This document shows, in pieces, positions 32,199 through 39,586 of a stretch of DNA of 64,000 nt. Positions within the stretch are counted from its first letter, which is position 1, and each line of letters opens with the position of its first letter. A model generated the notes under the pieces. The model ran no database searches and was not told the origin of the DNA. It saw only the letters and a program-made list of their open reading frames with translations. A program made the translations under genes and the position numbers. The DNA comes from C-114 sp963745405 (GTDB taxonomy: Bacteria; Chloroflexota; Limnocylindria; Limnocylindrales; CSP1-4), in the NCBI GenBank assembly GCA_963745405.1, contig CAVUWY010000002.1, forward strand, positions 1,364,001 through 1,428,000, in the 5' to 3' direction.

Positions 32199-33731
32199 GT
32201 GACCGCGACCGACCGTCGACGCACCGCCGTGCCGCCGTCTCCCACCGAGGGACCGGCCGGCAGCCGAGTGGATCCCCGGGCCCGATCGGCCGCGCCGGTC
32301 CGACTCGAGCGCCTCCCACCCGGCATCGCCGGGCGTCCCCCGATGGACGTGGCCGAGGCGTTCCGCGACCTGCCCGGCCTTGCCGTCCTGGAGAGCGCCC
32401 GGCCGGGGCGCCGATCGCGCTGGAGCTACGTCACCGCCGATCCGATCGCCGTCCTCGATGGACCGAGTGACGGCGCCGATCCGTTCGCCGCCGCCCGGCG
32501 GCTCGTCGCGCGACTGGCCCCCGGTCCGATCGAGTCGGGCACGCGAGCCGACGCCGCCGCCGACACGCCGCCGTTCCTCGGCGGTCTCGTCGGGTTCATC
32601 GGTTACGACGTCGGCCTCGCCCTGTCACCGCGGCGAACCGTGGCGACCGACGACCAGGGCCTGCCGCTCCTCCGGCTCGCCCTGCATGACTGGGTCGTGG
32701 CCTGGGATCGTCGGACCGGCGCCGCCTGGCTCGGCGGCCGGGCGGCCGATGGCGACCCGGCCGCGCTCGAACGACGACTCGGCGCGGTCCGCGAGCGTCT
32801 GGCTGCACTGGGGGCCGGGCGCATCGCCGCCCGCCGTGGCGGAGACGCCGAAGCCGCGATGTCCGACGAGCCGCTCGACTTCGTCTCGAGCCTGTCGCGG
32901 GCGACATTCGAGCGGGGCGTGGAGGCGGTGCGCGACGCGATCGCCCGCGGTCTCATCTACCAGGCGAACCTCACCCGTCGTCTCGAGACTCGGTACCGGT
33001 CCGATCCGTGGCCGCTGTATCGCTGCCTCAGGACCGGCGACCCGGCGCTCTTCTCCGCATTCCTCGACCTCGGGCCCGGCGGCCTCGACCGGGGGCCGCG
33101 GGGCATCGCCTCCGCCTCCCCGGAGCCGTTCCTCAACGTCGACGCAGTCGGTCACGTCAGCACCGATCCGATCAAGGGGACGAGGCCGCGGGGCCGCGAT
33201 CGGGACGAGGACCGGGCACTGGCGGCCGACCTGCTCGGCTCGGCCAAGGACCGGGCCGAGAACACGATGATCGTCGACGTGCTTCGCAACGACCTCGGCC
33301 GCGTCTGCCGGCCGGGCAGCGTCCGCGTCCCCCGGCTGTGCCGGCTCGAGCGGACGGCGGCGGTCCAGCACCTCGTTTCCACGGTGACCGGGCGCCTCGC
33401 GCCGGGTCGCGACGCCTTCGACCTCCTCGCGGCGAGCTTCCCCGGCGGCTCGATCACCGGCGCGCCGAAGCTCCGGGCGATGGAGATCCTCGAGAGCCTC
33501 GAGACGGTTCGTCGAGGGCCGTACACGGGAGCGCTCGGCTGGATCGGACCGGACGGGGCGATGGCGACGAGCATCCTCATCCGCACGTTCGTCGCCGACG
33601 GCCGGCGGCTGAGTCTCAACGTCGGCGGCGGGATGACCTGGCGGAGCGACCCGGCCGCCGAGTGGGACGAGACGGTCGCCAAGGCGCGCGGACCGCTCGA
33701 CGCGATCGGCGGCCGCGAGATCGTCGGATGA
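32199..33731 (+). CDS. pabB: Aminodeoxychorismate synthase component I
   Basis: A 510-residue chorismate-utilising enzyme making 4-amino-4-deoxychorismate for folate. Core motifs are GLIYQANLTRRL, SPEPFLNVD, TDPIKGTRPRG (the Lys marks PabB-type amination at C4 rather than TrpE), ENTMIVDVLRNDLGRV and SFPGGSITGAPKLRAMEIL. No glutaminase domain is fused and pabA is not in the window. The first 45 residues are not conserved. pabC follows with a 4-bp GTGA/ATGA-like overlap. Confidence 0.88.
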   Translation: MTATDRRRTAVPPSPTEGPAGSRVDPRARSAAPVRLERLPPGIAGRPPMDVAEAFRDLPGLAVLESARPGRRSRWSYVTADPIAVLDGPSDGADPFAAARRLVARLAPGPIESGTRADAAADTPPFLGGLVGFIGYDVGLALSPRRTVATDDQGLPLLRLALHDWVVAWDRRTGAAWLGGRAADGDPAALERRLGAVRERLAALGAGRIAARRGGDAEAAMSDEPLDFVSSLSRATFERGVEAVRDAIARGLIYQANLTRRLETRYRSDPWPLYRCLRTGDPALFSAFLDLGPGGLDRGPRGIASASPEPFLNVDAVGHVSTDPIKGTRPRGRDRDEDRALAADLLGSAKDRAENTMIVDVLRNDLGRVCRPGSVRVPRLCRLERTAAVQHLVSTVTGRLAPGRDAFDLLAASFPGGSITGAPKLRAMEILESLETVRRGPYTGALGWIGPDGAMATSILIRTFVADGRRLSLNVGGGMTWRSDPAAEWDETVAKARGPLDAIGGREIVG

Positions 33732-34631
33732 GCGTCGCCGGGCGGCCCGGCCATGTCTGGATCGACGGTCGCATCGTGTCGGCCGAGGGGCCCCACCTGT
33801 CCGCCTTCGACCGCGGCTTCCAGCTCGGCGACGGGGTCTTCGAGACCCTCCGCGTCCGGGGCGGTCATCCGACGGAGCTCGAGGAGCACACCGCCCGGCT
33901 GCGTCGATCCGCGACGGGCCTCGGGATCGTCCTGGCCGCCGAACTCGAGACGACCCTCGCCGGAGGGATCGCCGACCTCCTCGCCGCCGAGGGGATGGGC
34001 GGGCCGGATGGCGATGCCTCGGTGCGCATCACGATCAGCCGCGGCGCGTTCACCGGCCGGGGCCTCCTCCCGCCCGACGAGGACGTCGCACCGACCGCCG
34101 TCATCCAGGCCTGGCCGGTCGTGCCGCCGCCGGCCGGCCACCTCGAGCGCGGGCTCCACGTCATCGTCAGCGCCGTCCGCCGCGACCCCGAGAACCCGCT
34201 CGCCGCCCTCAAGACGACGAGCCGGGCCGACTACGTCTACGCCCGGATCGAGGCCCGGGGAGCGGGTGCCGACGACGCCCTCATCCTCACCGTCGACGGA
34301 TTCCTCTCCGAGGCGACCACCGCCAACGTCTTCCTCGTCCGCGGCGAGCGTCTCGCGACGCCGTCCCTCGCCTGCGCGATCCTGCCCGGGCACGACGCGC
34401 TCGTGGATCCTCGGCTGGGGCGAGCGGGTCGGCCTCAGGCCGGACGAGGGGTGGCTCACCGTCGGCGATCTCGCCGGGGCGGACGAGGCGTTCCTCTGCA
34501 GCAGCGTGGCCGGCATCCTGCCGGTCACCCGGCTCGGCGGTGCCCCGATCGGCACGGGCCTGCCGGGGCCATGGACGCGACGGGCGCGGGCCGACCGGGA
34601 GGCCTTCATCGCCGGCGAGGCACCGGCGTGA
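33728..34631 (+). CDS. pabC: 4-amino-4-deoxychorismate lyase (class IV aminotransferase), apparent +1 frameshift
   Basis: The ATG at 33728 overlaps the pabB stop. The first 220 residues follow the class IV PLP fold: LSAFDRGFQLGDGVFETLR, the PLP lysine in AALKTTSRADYVYAR and DGFLSEATTANVFLV. Homology then leaves this frame at about 34384-34392 (ILPG) and resumes one base later with TTRSWILGWGERVGLR, DEAFLCSSVAGILPVTRL, ending at 34631. One extra base in cccgggc explains it. Without the correction the reading runs into an Arg/Gly-rich nonsense tail. The enzyme makes p-aminobenzoate and pyruvate. Confidence 0.82.
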
Positions 34632-34638
34632 CCGCGGC

Positions 34639-35004
34639 ATGACCCGCGACGAGCTCATCGAGCGGACCCGCCAGCTCGTCGCCGAGGGCGAGCGCCTCGA
34701 GGCGAGCCCCAGCCTCGGCGCCCTCCAGGTCTGGCTCCAGCTGTCCGACGACCTGCTCGTCGCCGCCTGGGGCTCGATGGACCGCTACCACCTCTCGTGG
34801 CTCATGGTCGGCAAGCCGAAGTCGATCATCCGCGGCAGGCCGATGACGCCTCAGGAGGAAGCCGCCTATGTCCGCGAGGTCGCAGCGGCGAAGACGGCCG
34901 CCCTCCGGATGAGCCTCGACGCCGTCGAGCGCCAGGGCATGCCGTTCCGCGGCGAGGAGGGCGGCGTCGCCCCGGGCCAGGGCATGGGTGAGCTGCCCCG
35001 ATGA
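34639..35004 (+). CDS. Hypothetical protein, 121 residues
   Basis: No family is recognised. The protein is soluble and helical, with SLGALQVWLQLSDDLLVAAWGSMDRYHLSWLMVGKPKSIIRGRPMTPQEEAAYVREV as its ordered core and a Gly/Pro-rich end. It has no cysteine. It lies 7 bp after pabC and its stop overlaps the next start (ATGA), so it belongs to the pab operon. Confidence 0.65.
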   Translation: MTRDELIERTRQLVAEGERLEASPSLGALQVWLQLSDDLLVAAWGSMDRYHLSWLMVGKPKSIIRGRPMTPQEEAAYVREVAAAKTAALRMSLDAVERQGMPFRGEEGGVAPGQGMGELPR

Positions 35005-36311
35005 CCACCGATCGCGTTTCGGCATCTCGTCCGCTCGTCCCGGCGGTCGGCGGCGAGACGACAGTGCCGGCGCCGGATCCGATCGCCCGCGACTACCTCC
35101 TCCTCGCCCTGCGGCTGGACCAGCGGATCGCCGGTCTCGTCGACGGCTACTTCGGACCGGCCGACCTCAAGGCGCAGGTCGATCTCGAGGCGCTGCGGAC
35201 ACCGGGACGGCTGCTCGACGACGCGAGCGCCCTCCTCGAGCGGATCCCGGCCGAGGTCGACGAACCGAGCCGGCGCCGCTGGCTCGCGGCCCAGGTCGCT
35301 GCGCTCGAGGCCCAGGCTCGGGCACTCGCCGGCGAGCCGCTGCCGTACGTCGAGCACGTGACCCGCTGCTTCGACTTGGAGCCGCAGCGGCGGCCCGAGG
35401 CGGAGTTCGCCGTCAGTGCGGCGGCCATCGCCGAGCTCCTGCCGGGCGATGGATCCATCGACGAGCGGCTGGCCGCCTGGGACGAGCGGTTCACGGTGCC
35501 GAGGGACCGTATCTCGCACTACGCCGAGGTCCTCGTCGCCCGCTACCGCGTGCGGGCGGCGGCGCTGTTCGGGCTGCCGGACGGTGAATCGCTACGGGTG
35601 GGCCTCGTCACCGACCAGCCCTGGACCGGCTACAACTGGTACGACGGCTCGTTCCGCTCGCGGGTCGATCTCAACACCGACGTCCCACTCCGGGTGGCGA
35701 CCCTGGCCCGGACGATCGCCCACGAGACCTACGCGGGTCATCATCTCGAGCACGCCTGGAAGGAGGCGGACCAGGTCCGCGCGGCCGGACGGCTCGAGTC
35801 GAGCGCCCTGCTCATCAACGCTCCCGAGTGCCTCGTCAGCGAGGGCCTGGCCGAGCTCGGCTACCGGTTCGTCGTGCCGACCGCCGACGAGGCCGACCTG
35901 CTCATCGAGCTCTACCAGGTCGCCGGCCTGGCGATCGCCGACGACGCCGGAGCCGCTCGCGATGCGGCGGTCCGGACGATCGCCATCGAGCGTCACCGCC
36001 GGGCGCTACGGGCGGTCGCGGTGAACGCGGCCCTCATGCGCCACGTCGACGGCGCGACCCACGACGAGGTCCTCGCCTACCTCCGTGAGGTCGCCCTCAT
36101 GGCCCCGGACCGGGCCGCCCAGCGCCTCTCCTTCATCGAGCATCCGCTGTGGCGGACCTACGTCTTCGTCTACTCGGAGGGCGAGGCGCTTCTCGGTGCC
36201 TGGCTGGATCTCGTTCCCGACGCCGAGCGGGCCGCCCGCTTCGCCCGGCTGCTTCACGAGCAGCTGACGCCGGGCGCGATCGCCGAGGAACTGGCAGCCC
36301 CGGGCGAGTGA
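35001..36311 (+). CDS. DUF885-like putative metallopeptidase
   Basis: A 436-residue soluble protein with the metal-like motif AHETYAGHHLEH near residue 240, related to the HEAYPGHH motif of DUF885 and followed by a Glu region (ECLVSEGLAELGYRF) that could give another ligand. It differs in length and overall sequence from the DUF885 protein at 263-2008, so the two are distant paralogues. Substrate unknown. It is the last gene of the pab operon, joined by an ATGA overlap. Confidence 0.78.
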   Translation: MTTDRVSASRPLVPAVGGETTVPAPDPIARDYLLLALRLDQRIAGLVDGYFGPADLKAQVDLEALRTPGRLLDDASALLERIPAEVDEPSRRRWLAAQVAALEAQARALAGEPLPYVEHVTRCFDLEPQRRPEAEFAVSAAAIAELLPGDGSIDERLAAWDERFTVPRDRISHYAEVLVARYRVRAAALFGLPDGESLRVGLVTDQPWTGYNWYDGSFRSRVDLNTDVPLRVATLARTIAHETYAGHHLEHAWKEADQVRAAGRLESSALLINAPECLVSEGLAELGYRFVVPTADEADLLIELYQVAGLAIADDAGAARDAAVRTIAIERHRRALRAVAVNAALMRHVDGATHDEVLAYLREVALMAPDRAAQRLSFIEHPLWRTYVFVYSEGEALLGAWLDLVPDAERAARFARLLHEQLTPGAIAEELAAPGE

Positions 36312-36336
36312 GGCGGAAGTCGACGCCAGCCCAGCG

Positions 36337-36864
36337 TCAGGCGGTGGCCCAGGCTGCGATCGCGGCGGCGATGGGTTGAAGGATGGCGACCGGCCCGAAC
36401 ACCTGGAGTTGGTAGTCGACGAAGCCGAGCACGCCGCCCTCCGAGAGGGCGAGCCGCCAGATGATGAACTCGGCGACGCCGACGGCGACGATCGCGACCA
36501 CCACGGCCAGGGCACGCCGGCGCCGGGCCGGTACGAGCGAGCCGCCGCCGAGGCGGGTGGCGATGCCCGTCGCGACACCGAGGAATGCCGCGACGAGCAC
36601 GAGTGGCTCGGAGAGGGCCATCGGCGAGCCGATCTCGACGAGGATGGCGACGCCGGCCGCGGCAGCGAGGATGGCGAAGACCGCCGCCCGGGCGAGCGAA
36701 CCGGACGGGCCCGGTTCCGCCGCGGTCTCGCTCCCGTAGCGCTCGGACGGCGGCCGGTCGAGCACGCGGCGGACCGACGAGGGAACCGTCTCGCCCGGGG
36801 CCTGGACGCTCGGAGGATCGGTCGACCGGGGCTCGTTCGGATCGGCGGGCTCCATCGTCACCAT
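36337..36864 (-). CDS. Four-helix membrane protein, unknown
   Basis: A 175-residue protein with a hydrophilic Pro/Glu-rich N-terminus of about 60 residues and four hydrophobic helices in the rest (AAVFAILAAAAGVAILVEI, LVLVAAFLGVATGIATRL, ALAVVVAIVAVGVAEFIIW, VFGPVAILQPIAAAIAAW). No family recognised. The start may be 36864 or the ATG at 36855, which has a better GGATGG upstream. It is divergent from the 36910 gene across 45 bp. Confidence 0.65.
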   Translation of the reverse strand: MVTMEPADPNEPRSTDPPSVQAPGETVPSSVRRVLDRPPSERYGSETAAEPGPSGSLARAAVFAILAAAAGVAILVEIGSPMALSEPLVLVAAFLGVATGIATRLGGGSLVPARRRRALAVVVAIVAVGVAEFIIWRLALSEGGVLGFVDYQLQVFGPVAILQPIAAAIAAWATA

Positions 36865-36896
36865 CCTAGCCGCGCGCGACCGTCGAGCCGGCTTGC

Positions 36897-36902
36897 TAGA
36901 CT
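36897..36902 (+). promoter_or_regulatory. -10 box, leaderless spacing, before the 36910 gene
   Basis: TAGACT is followed by seven bases and the GTG start at 36910. Confidence 0.45.
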
Positions 36903-36909
36903 CGCCGTC

Positions 36910-37392
36910 GTGAGCCACCCCGCCCTCGGCCTCCCGCCGCTCGACGAGACAGCCGGCTACCCGGCCGCTGCCGCCCGGCTGCGGGCCGCCACGTCGGAGG
37001 TGGGTCGTCGGGCGCTCGAGGCGACGATGCGGGCCGACCCGACGCTCGCCGACCGCCTCGGCGAGATCGGCATGCAGGGGCTCCTCCGCGACACGGAGAT
37101 CTGGACCGACCGGATCGCCCTCTGCGTGGCGGCCGGGGATCCCTCCCCGATGCGAACGTGGGCCGAACAGCTCGCCCCCGTCTACCGTCGTCGCCGTGTC
37201 TCGATGGACGACCTGACGCAGCTCGCCGAGGGGTTCCGGGCCTCCGTCCGATCCGTCCTCGGACCCGACGAACAGCCCGCTGCGGACGCCGCCCTCGATG
37301 CGGCGATCGAGGTCTTCCGCTGGCACCGCCGCCTGGCCGGCGACGCGCGCAAGCGGAACAAGCTCCTCCAGCTCATCTACAAGGGAGCCTGA
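36910..37392 (+). CDS. Hypothetical helical protein, 160 residues
   Basis: Soluble, mostly helical and without a membrane segment. A region with DPSPMRTWAEQLAPVYRRRRVSMDDLTQLAEGFRASV resembles helical N-terminal sensor domains seen in stress or cobalamin-linked regulators, but I cannot place it in a family. It ends in a basic KRNKLLQLIYKGA helix. A DUF433 gene starts 5 bp after it, so both are probably one operon. Confidence 0.6.
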   Translation: MSHPALGLPPLDETAGYPAAAARLRAATSEVGRRALEATMRADPTLADRLGEIGMQGLLRDTEIWTDRIALCVAAGDPSPMRTWAEQLAPVYRRRRVSMDDLTQLAEGFRASVRSVLGPDEQPAADAALDAAIEVFRWHRRLAGDARKRNKLLQLIYKGA

Positions 37393-37396
37393 GCCG

Positions 37397-37735
37397 GTGA
37401 CGATCAAGTGGGTCAAGGTCGACCCGCTCGTCATGAACGGCGAGCCGTTCTGCTACGGCTCACGGCTGACGGTCCGCCAGCTCCTCGAGCTGCGGGCCAA
37501 CGGCTACGACCTGACCGACATCCTCACCGACCATCCCGAGCTTCGGGCCCTCGGCATCGCCTCGGCCTATGCGTACGCGGCGGCCCATCGCGAGCGGTAC
37601 GCGAAGTTCTTCGAGGCCGACGGTTCGATCGGCGGGCCGGGCCTCACCGACGAGGAGGCGGCGGTCCTCCCGGTCGAGCTCCGCATCCCCGGCATCGTCG
37701 TGAGCCCCGCCGCGGCGACCGCGTCCGCCGGTTGA
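37397..37735 (+). CDS. DUF433-like small protein
   Basis: A 112-residue protein with VKVDPLVMNGEPFCYGSRLTVRQLLELRANGYDLTDILTDHPELRALGI, the usual DUF433 pattern, a winged-helix-like fold found in VapB-type antitoxins and stand-alone proteins. No toxin gene is adjacent, so a toxin-antitoxin role is unsupported. Start GTG 37397. Confidence 0.7.
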   Translation: MTIKWVKVDPLVMNGEPFCYGSRLTVRQLLELRANGYDLTDILTDHPELRALGIASAYAYAAAHRERYAKFFEADGSIGGPGLTDEEAAVLPVELRIPGIVVSPAAATASAG

Positions 37736-37756
37736 GACGCTCCCGGCCGGGGTATT

Positions 37757-37775
37757 CCGAGTCCGGTGGTAGGAT
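37757..37775 (+). promoter_or_regulatory. Leaderless promoter with a weak CCGA-N9-TAGG dyad
   Basis: TAGGAT (37770-37775) lies 7 bp before the ATG of the SufT-like gene. Overlapping it, CCGA (37757-37760) and TAGG are spaced as in the suf dyads, with ATT flanks, one mismatch from CCGA-N9-TCGG. It may be a weak site for the Rrf2 regulator. Confidence 0.35.
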
Positions 37776-37782
37776 TTCGAGC

Positions 37783-38106
37783 ATGACAGAGGAAACGACG
37801 ACGGCCGTCGCCCCCGCCTTCGACCCGGAGAAGCGGGCGACCGAGCTCGCCATCCTCGATGCCCTGCGTGCGGTCGTCGACCCCGAGATCGGGATGAACG
37901 TCGTCGAGCTCGCCCTGATCAAGCAGATCATCCTCGGCCCGAACGAGACCGAGATCAAGATGATCCTCACGACCCCCTTCTGCCCCTACGCCGGATCGAT
38001 GATCCAGCAGGTCAAGGAGCAAACGGAGGCGGTCGTCGAGCACGACGTGAAGGTGACCCTGCTGGCCGAGCGCTGGGACCCGCGCGACGCGGGCCTCATG
38101 TGGTGA
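37783..38106 (+). CDS. MIP18/DUF59-family Fe-S assembly protein (SufT/PaaD-like)
   Basis: A 107-residue protein with ILDALRAVVDPEIGMNVVELALIKQI and the conserved cysteine in TTPFCPYAGSMIQQVKEQ, the DUF59 pattern. Bacterial SufT-type proteins help mature Fe-S proteins. It is not next to the suf operon here, but carries a degenerate version of the same promoter dyad. A cobalamin adenosyltransferase gene follows after 16 bp. Confidence 0.85.
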   Translation: MTEETTTAVAPAFDPEKRATELAILDALRAVVDPEIGMNVVELALIKQIILGPNETEIKMILTTPFCPYAGSMIQQVKEQTEAVVEHDVKVTLLAERWDPRDAGLMW

Positions 38107-38122
38107 CCAGCGCCCCACCCCG

Positions 38123-38761
38123 GTGAGCGCCACTCGCTCCGACCTCTCCTCCGCCGTCGCCACCGGGCGCGGCGACGACGGCACGACCGGCCTGCTCTTC
38201 GGCGGGCCGCGCATCGCCAAGGATGACCCCCGGACCGAGGCCTACGGCACGATCGACGAGGCCGTGGCGGCCCTCGGCCTGGCCCGCGCCGAGCTCTCCG
38301 TCAAGCGCCAGTACGGGACGCTCCCCGGCGGCCTCGAGGGGCTCGGTGAGCTGATCCTCGGCCTCCAGCGCGACCTGTTCGTGGTTGCCGCGGAGCTGGC
38401 CACGACCGGCGAGGCGACCGACCGGCAGCGCGACGGCGTCTCCCGCGTCGACCGGGCGATGGTCGACCATCTCGAGACCGTCCTTCACGAGACCGAGGTG
38501 GGCATCGAGATGCCCCGCGAGTTCGTCGTCCCCGGTGAGACTCGTCTCAGTGCGGCTCTCGAGCTGGCCCGCACGATCATCCGCCGGGCCGAGCGACGGG
38601 TGGTCACGCTCAAGCGCGACGGGTCGGTCTCCGGCGACCACCTGCTACCGTACCTGAACCGCCTGGCGGACCTCGTCTGGGTGCTCGCACGGGCGGCCGA
38701 ACAGGCCGAGGCTCGATCATCGACACCGGCGTACCCCGAGCGGGGTCGCCGCAGCACCTGA
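38123..38761 (+). CDS. pduO: Cob(I)alamin adenosyltransferase, PduO type
   Basis: A 212-residue ATP:cob(I)alamin adenosyltransferase. TGRGDDGTTGLLFGGPRIAKDDPRTEAYGTIDEAVAALGLARAE contains the ATP-binding loop, and RRAERRVVTLKRDG with YLNRLADLVWVLAR forms the C-terminal signature helices. It makes adenosylcobalamin. The start is a GTG at 38123. No other cobalamin gene is in the window. Confidence 0.9.
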   Translation: MSATRSDLSSAVATGRGDDGTTGLLFGGPRIAKDDPRTEAYGTIDEAVAALGLARAELSVKRQYGTLPGGLEGLGELILGLQRDLFVVAAELATTGEATDRQRDGVSRVDRAMVDHLETVLHETEVGIEMPREFVVPGETRLSAALELARTIIRRAERRVVTLKRDGSVSGDHLLPYLNRLADLVWVLARAAEQAEARSSTPAYPERGRRST

Positions 38762-38805
38762 ACCATGAGGCGGGCGGACCGTCCTCGATCGCGAGGTATC
38801 CGACG

Positions 38806-39528
38806 ATGAACCAGTATCCCGGTCAGTCCTTTCAACCGGCCCAGTCGCCGTCCCAGCTCGGCGTCCGACCCGCCGCGGCGCTGTCGACGGCCTTCCTGAC
38901 CCAGGCCTTCCTGTGGATGTTCGTCGGCCTGCTCGTCACGACCGGCGTCGGCTTCTGGATCTCGTCACTGTCCACGCAGCAGCTCGACGAGGTCGCCGGA
39001 CTGCTCCTGCCGCTCATCATCGGCCAGCTCGCCGTCGCGATGGTGCTGAGCTTCGCGATCCGGAGCATGTCGGCGACGCTCGGCCTGCTCCTGTTCTTCG
39101 TCTACGCGGCGCTGACTGGGGTGACCTTCGGCTTCATCCTCCTCTCGTACCCGCCATCGACGGTCGCGGCCGCCGGCCTGAGCGCGTCCGCCGTCTTCGG
39201 CGGTGCGGCGATCTACGGCGCGGTGACGAAGCGCGACCTGACCTCGATGGGTGCCTACGTCTTCATGGCCCTCATCGGGCTCCTCGTCGCGATGCTCATC
39301 AACCTGTTCCTGCAGTCGGCGACGTTCAGCTACATCCTCTCGGGGGTGGCGGTCATCATCTTCACCCTCCTGACGGCCTACGACATCCAGCGCATCCAGC
39401 GCGGCGACGTCGCGGCATGGGCCGGCACGATGGAGAAGGGCGCCGTCATGGGCGCATTCCGCCTCTACCTCGACTTCATCAACCTGTTCTTCGCCCTGCT
39501 CAACATCATGGGCGGCGGTCGCCGCTAG
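38806..39528 (+). CDS. Bax inhibitor-1/YccA family membrane protein
   Basis: A 240-residue protein with seven hydrophobic helices. AAALSTAFLTQAFLWMFVGLLVTTGVGFW opens the BI-1 domain, and the conserved LLTAYDIQRIQR is near the end with the pH-sensor aspartate of the family. Relatives act as Ca2+/H+ leak channels or interact with FtsH. The stop overlaps the stop of the convergent GGDEF/EAL gene (CTAG). The last residues fall in a 21-bp tandem repeat. Confidence 0.88.
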   Translation: MNQYPGQSFQPAQSPSQLGVRPAAALSTAFLTQAFLWMFVGLLVTTGVGFWISSLSTQQLDEVAGLLLPLIIGQLAVAMVLSFAIRSMSATLGLLLFFVYAALTGVTFGFILLSYPPSTVAAAGLSASAVFGGAAIYGAVTKRDLTSMGAYVFMALIGLLVAMLINLFLQSATFSYILSGVAVIIFTLLTAYDIQRIQRGDVAAWAGTMEKGAVMGAFRLYLDFINLFFALLNIMGGGRR

Positions 39529-39586
39529 TCGAGAGCCGGTCGCCGCTGGTCGAGCGCCGGTCGCCGCTGGTCGAGCGCCGGTCGAG
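39517..39586. repeat. 21-bp tandem repeat across two convergent gene ends
   Basis: Units start at 39517, 39538 and 39559 with a partial fourth, each about ggtcgccgctggtcgagcgc plus c. The first unit contains the overlapping stop codons CTAG of BI-1 and the GGDEF/EAL gene. In the latter the repeat encodes a C-terminal ALDQRRP tail. Confidence 0.85.

Noticed and set aside
37397..37735. Toxin-antitoxin locus with the DUF433 protein as antitoxin
   Set aside because: No toxin-like gene (PIN or other) is adjacent; neighbours are a helical protein and a SufT-like protein.
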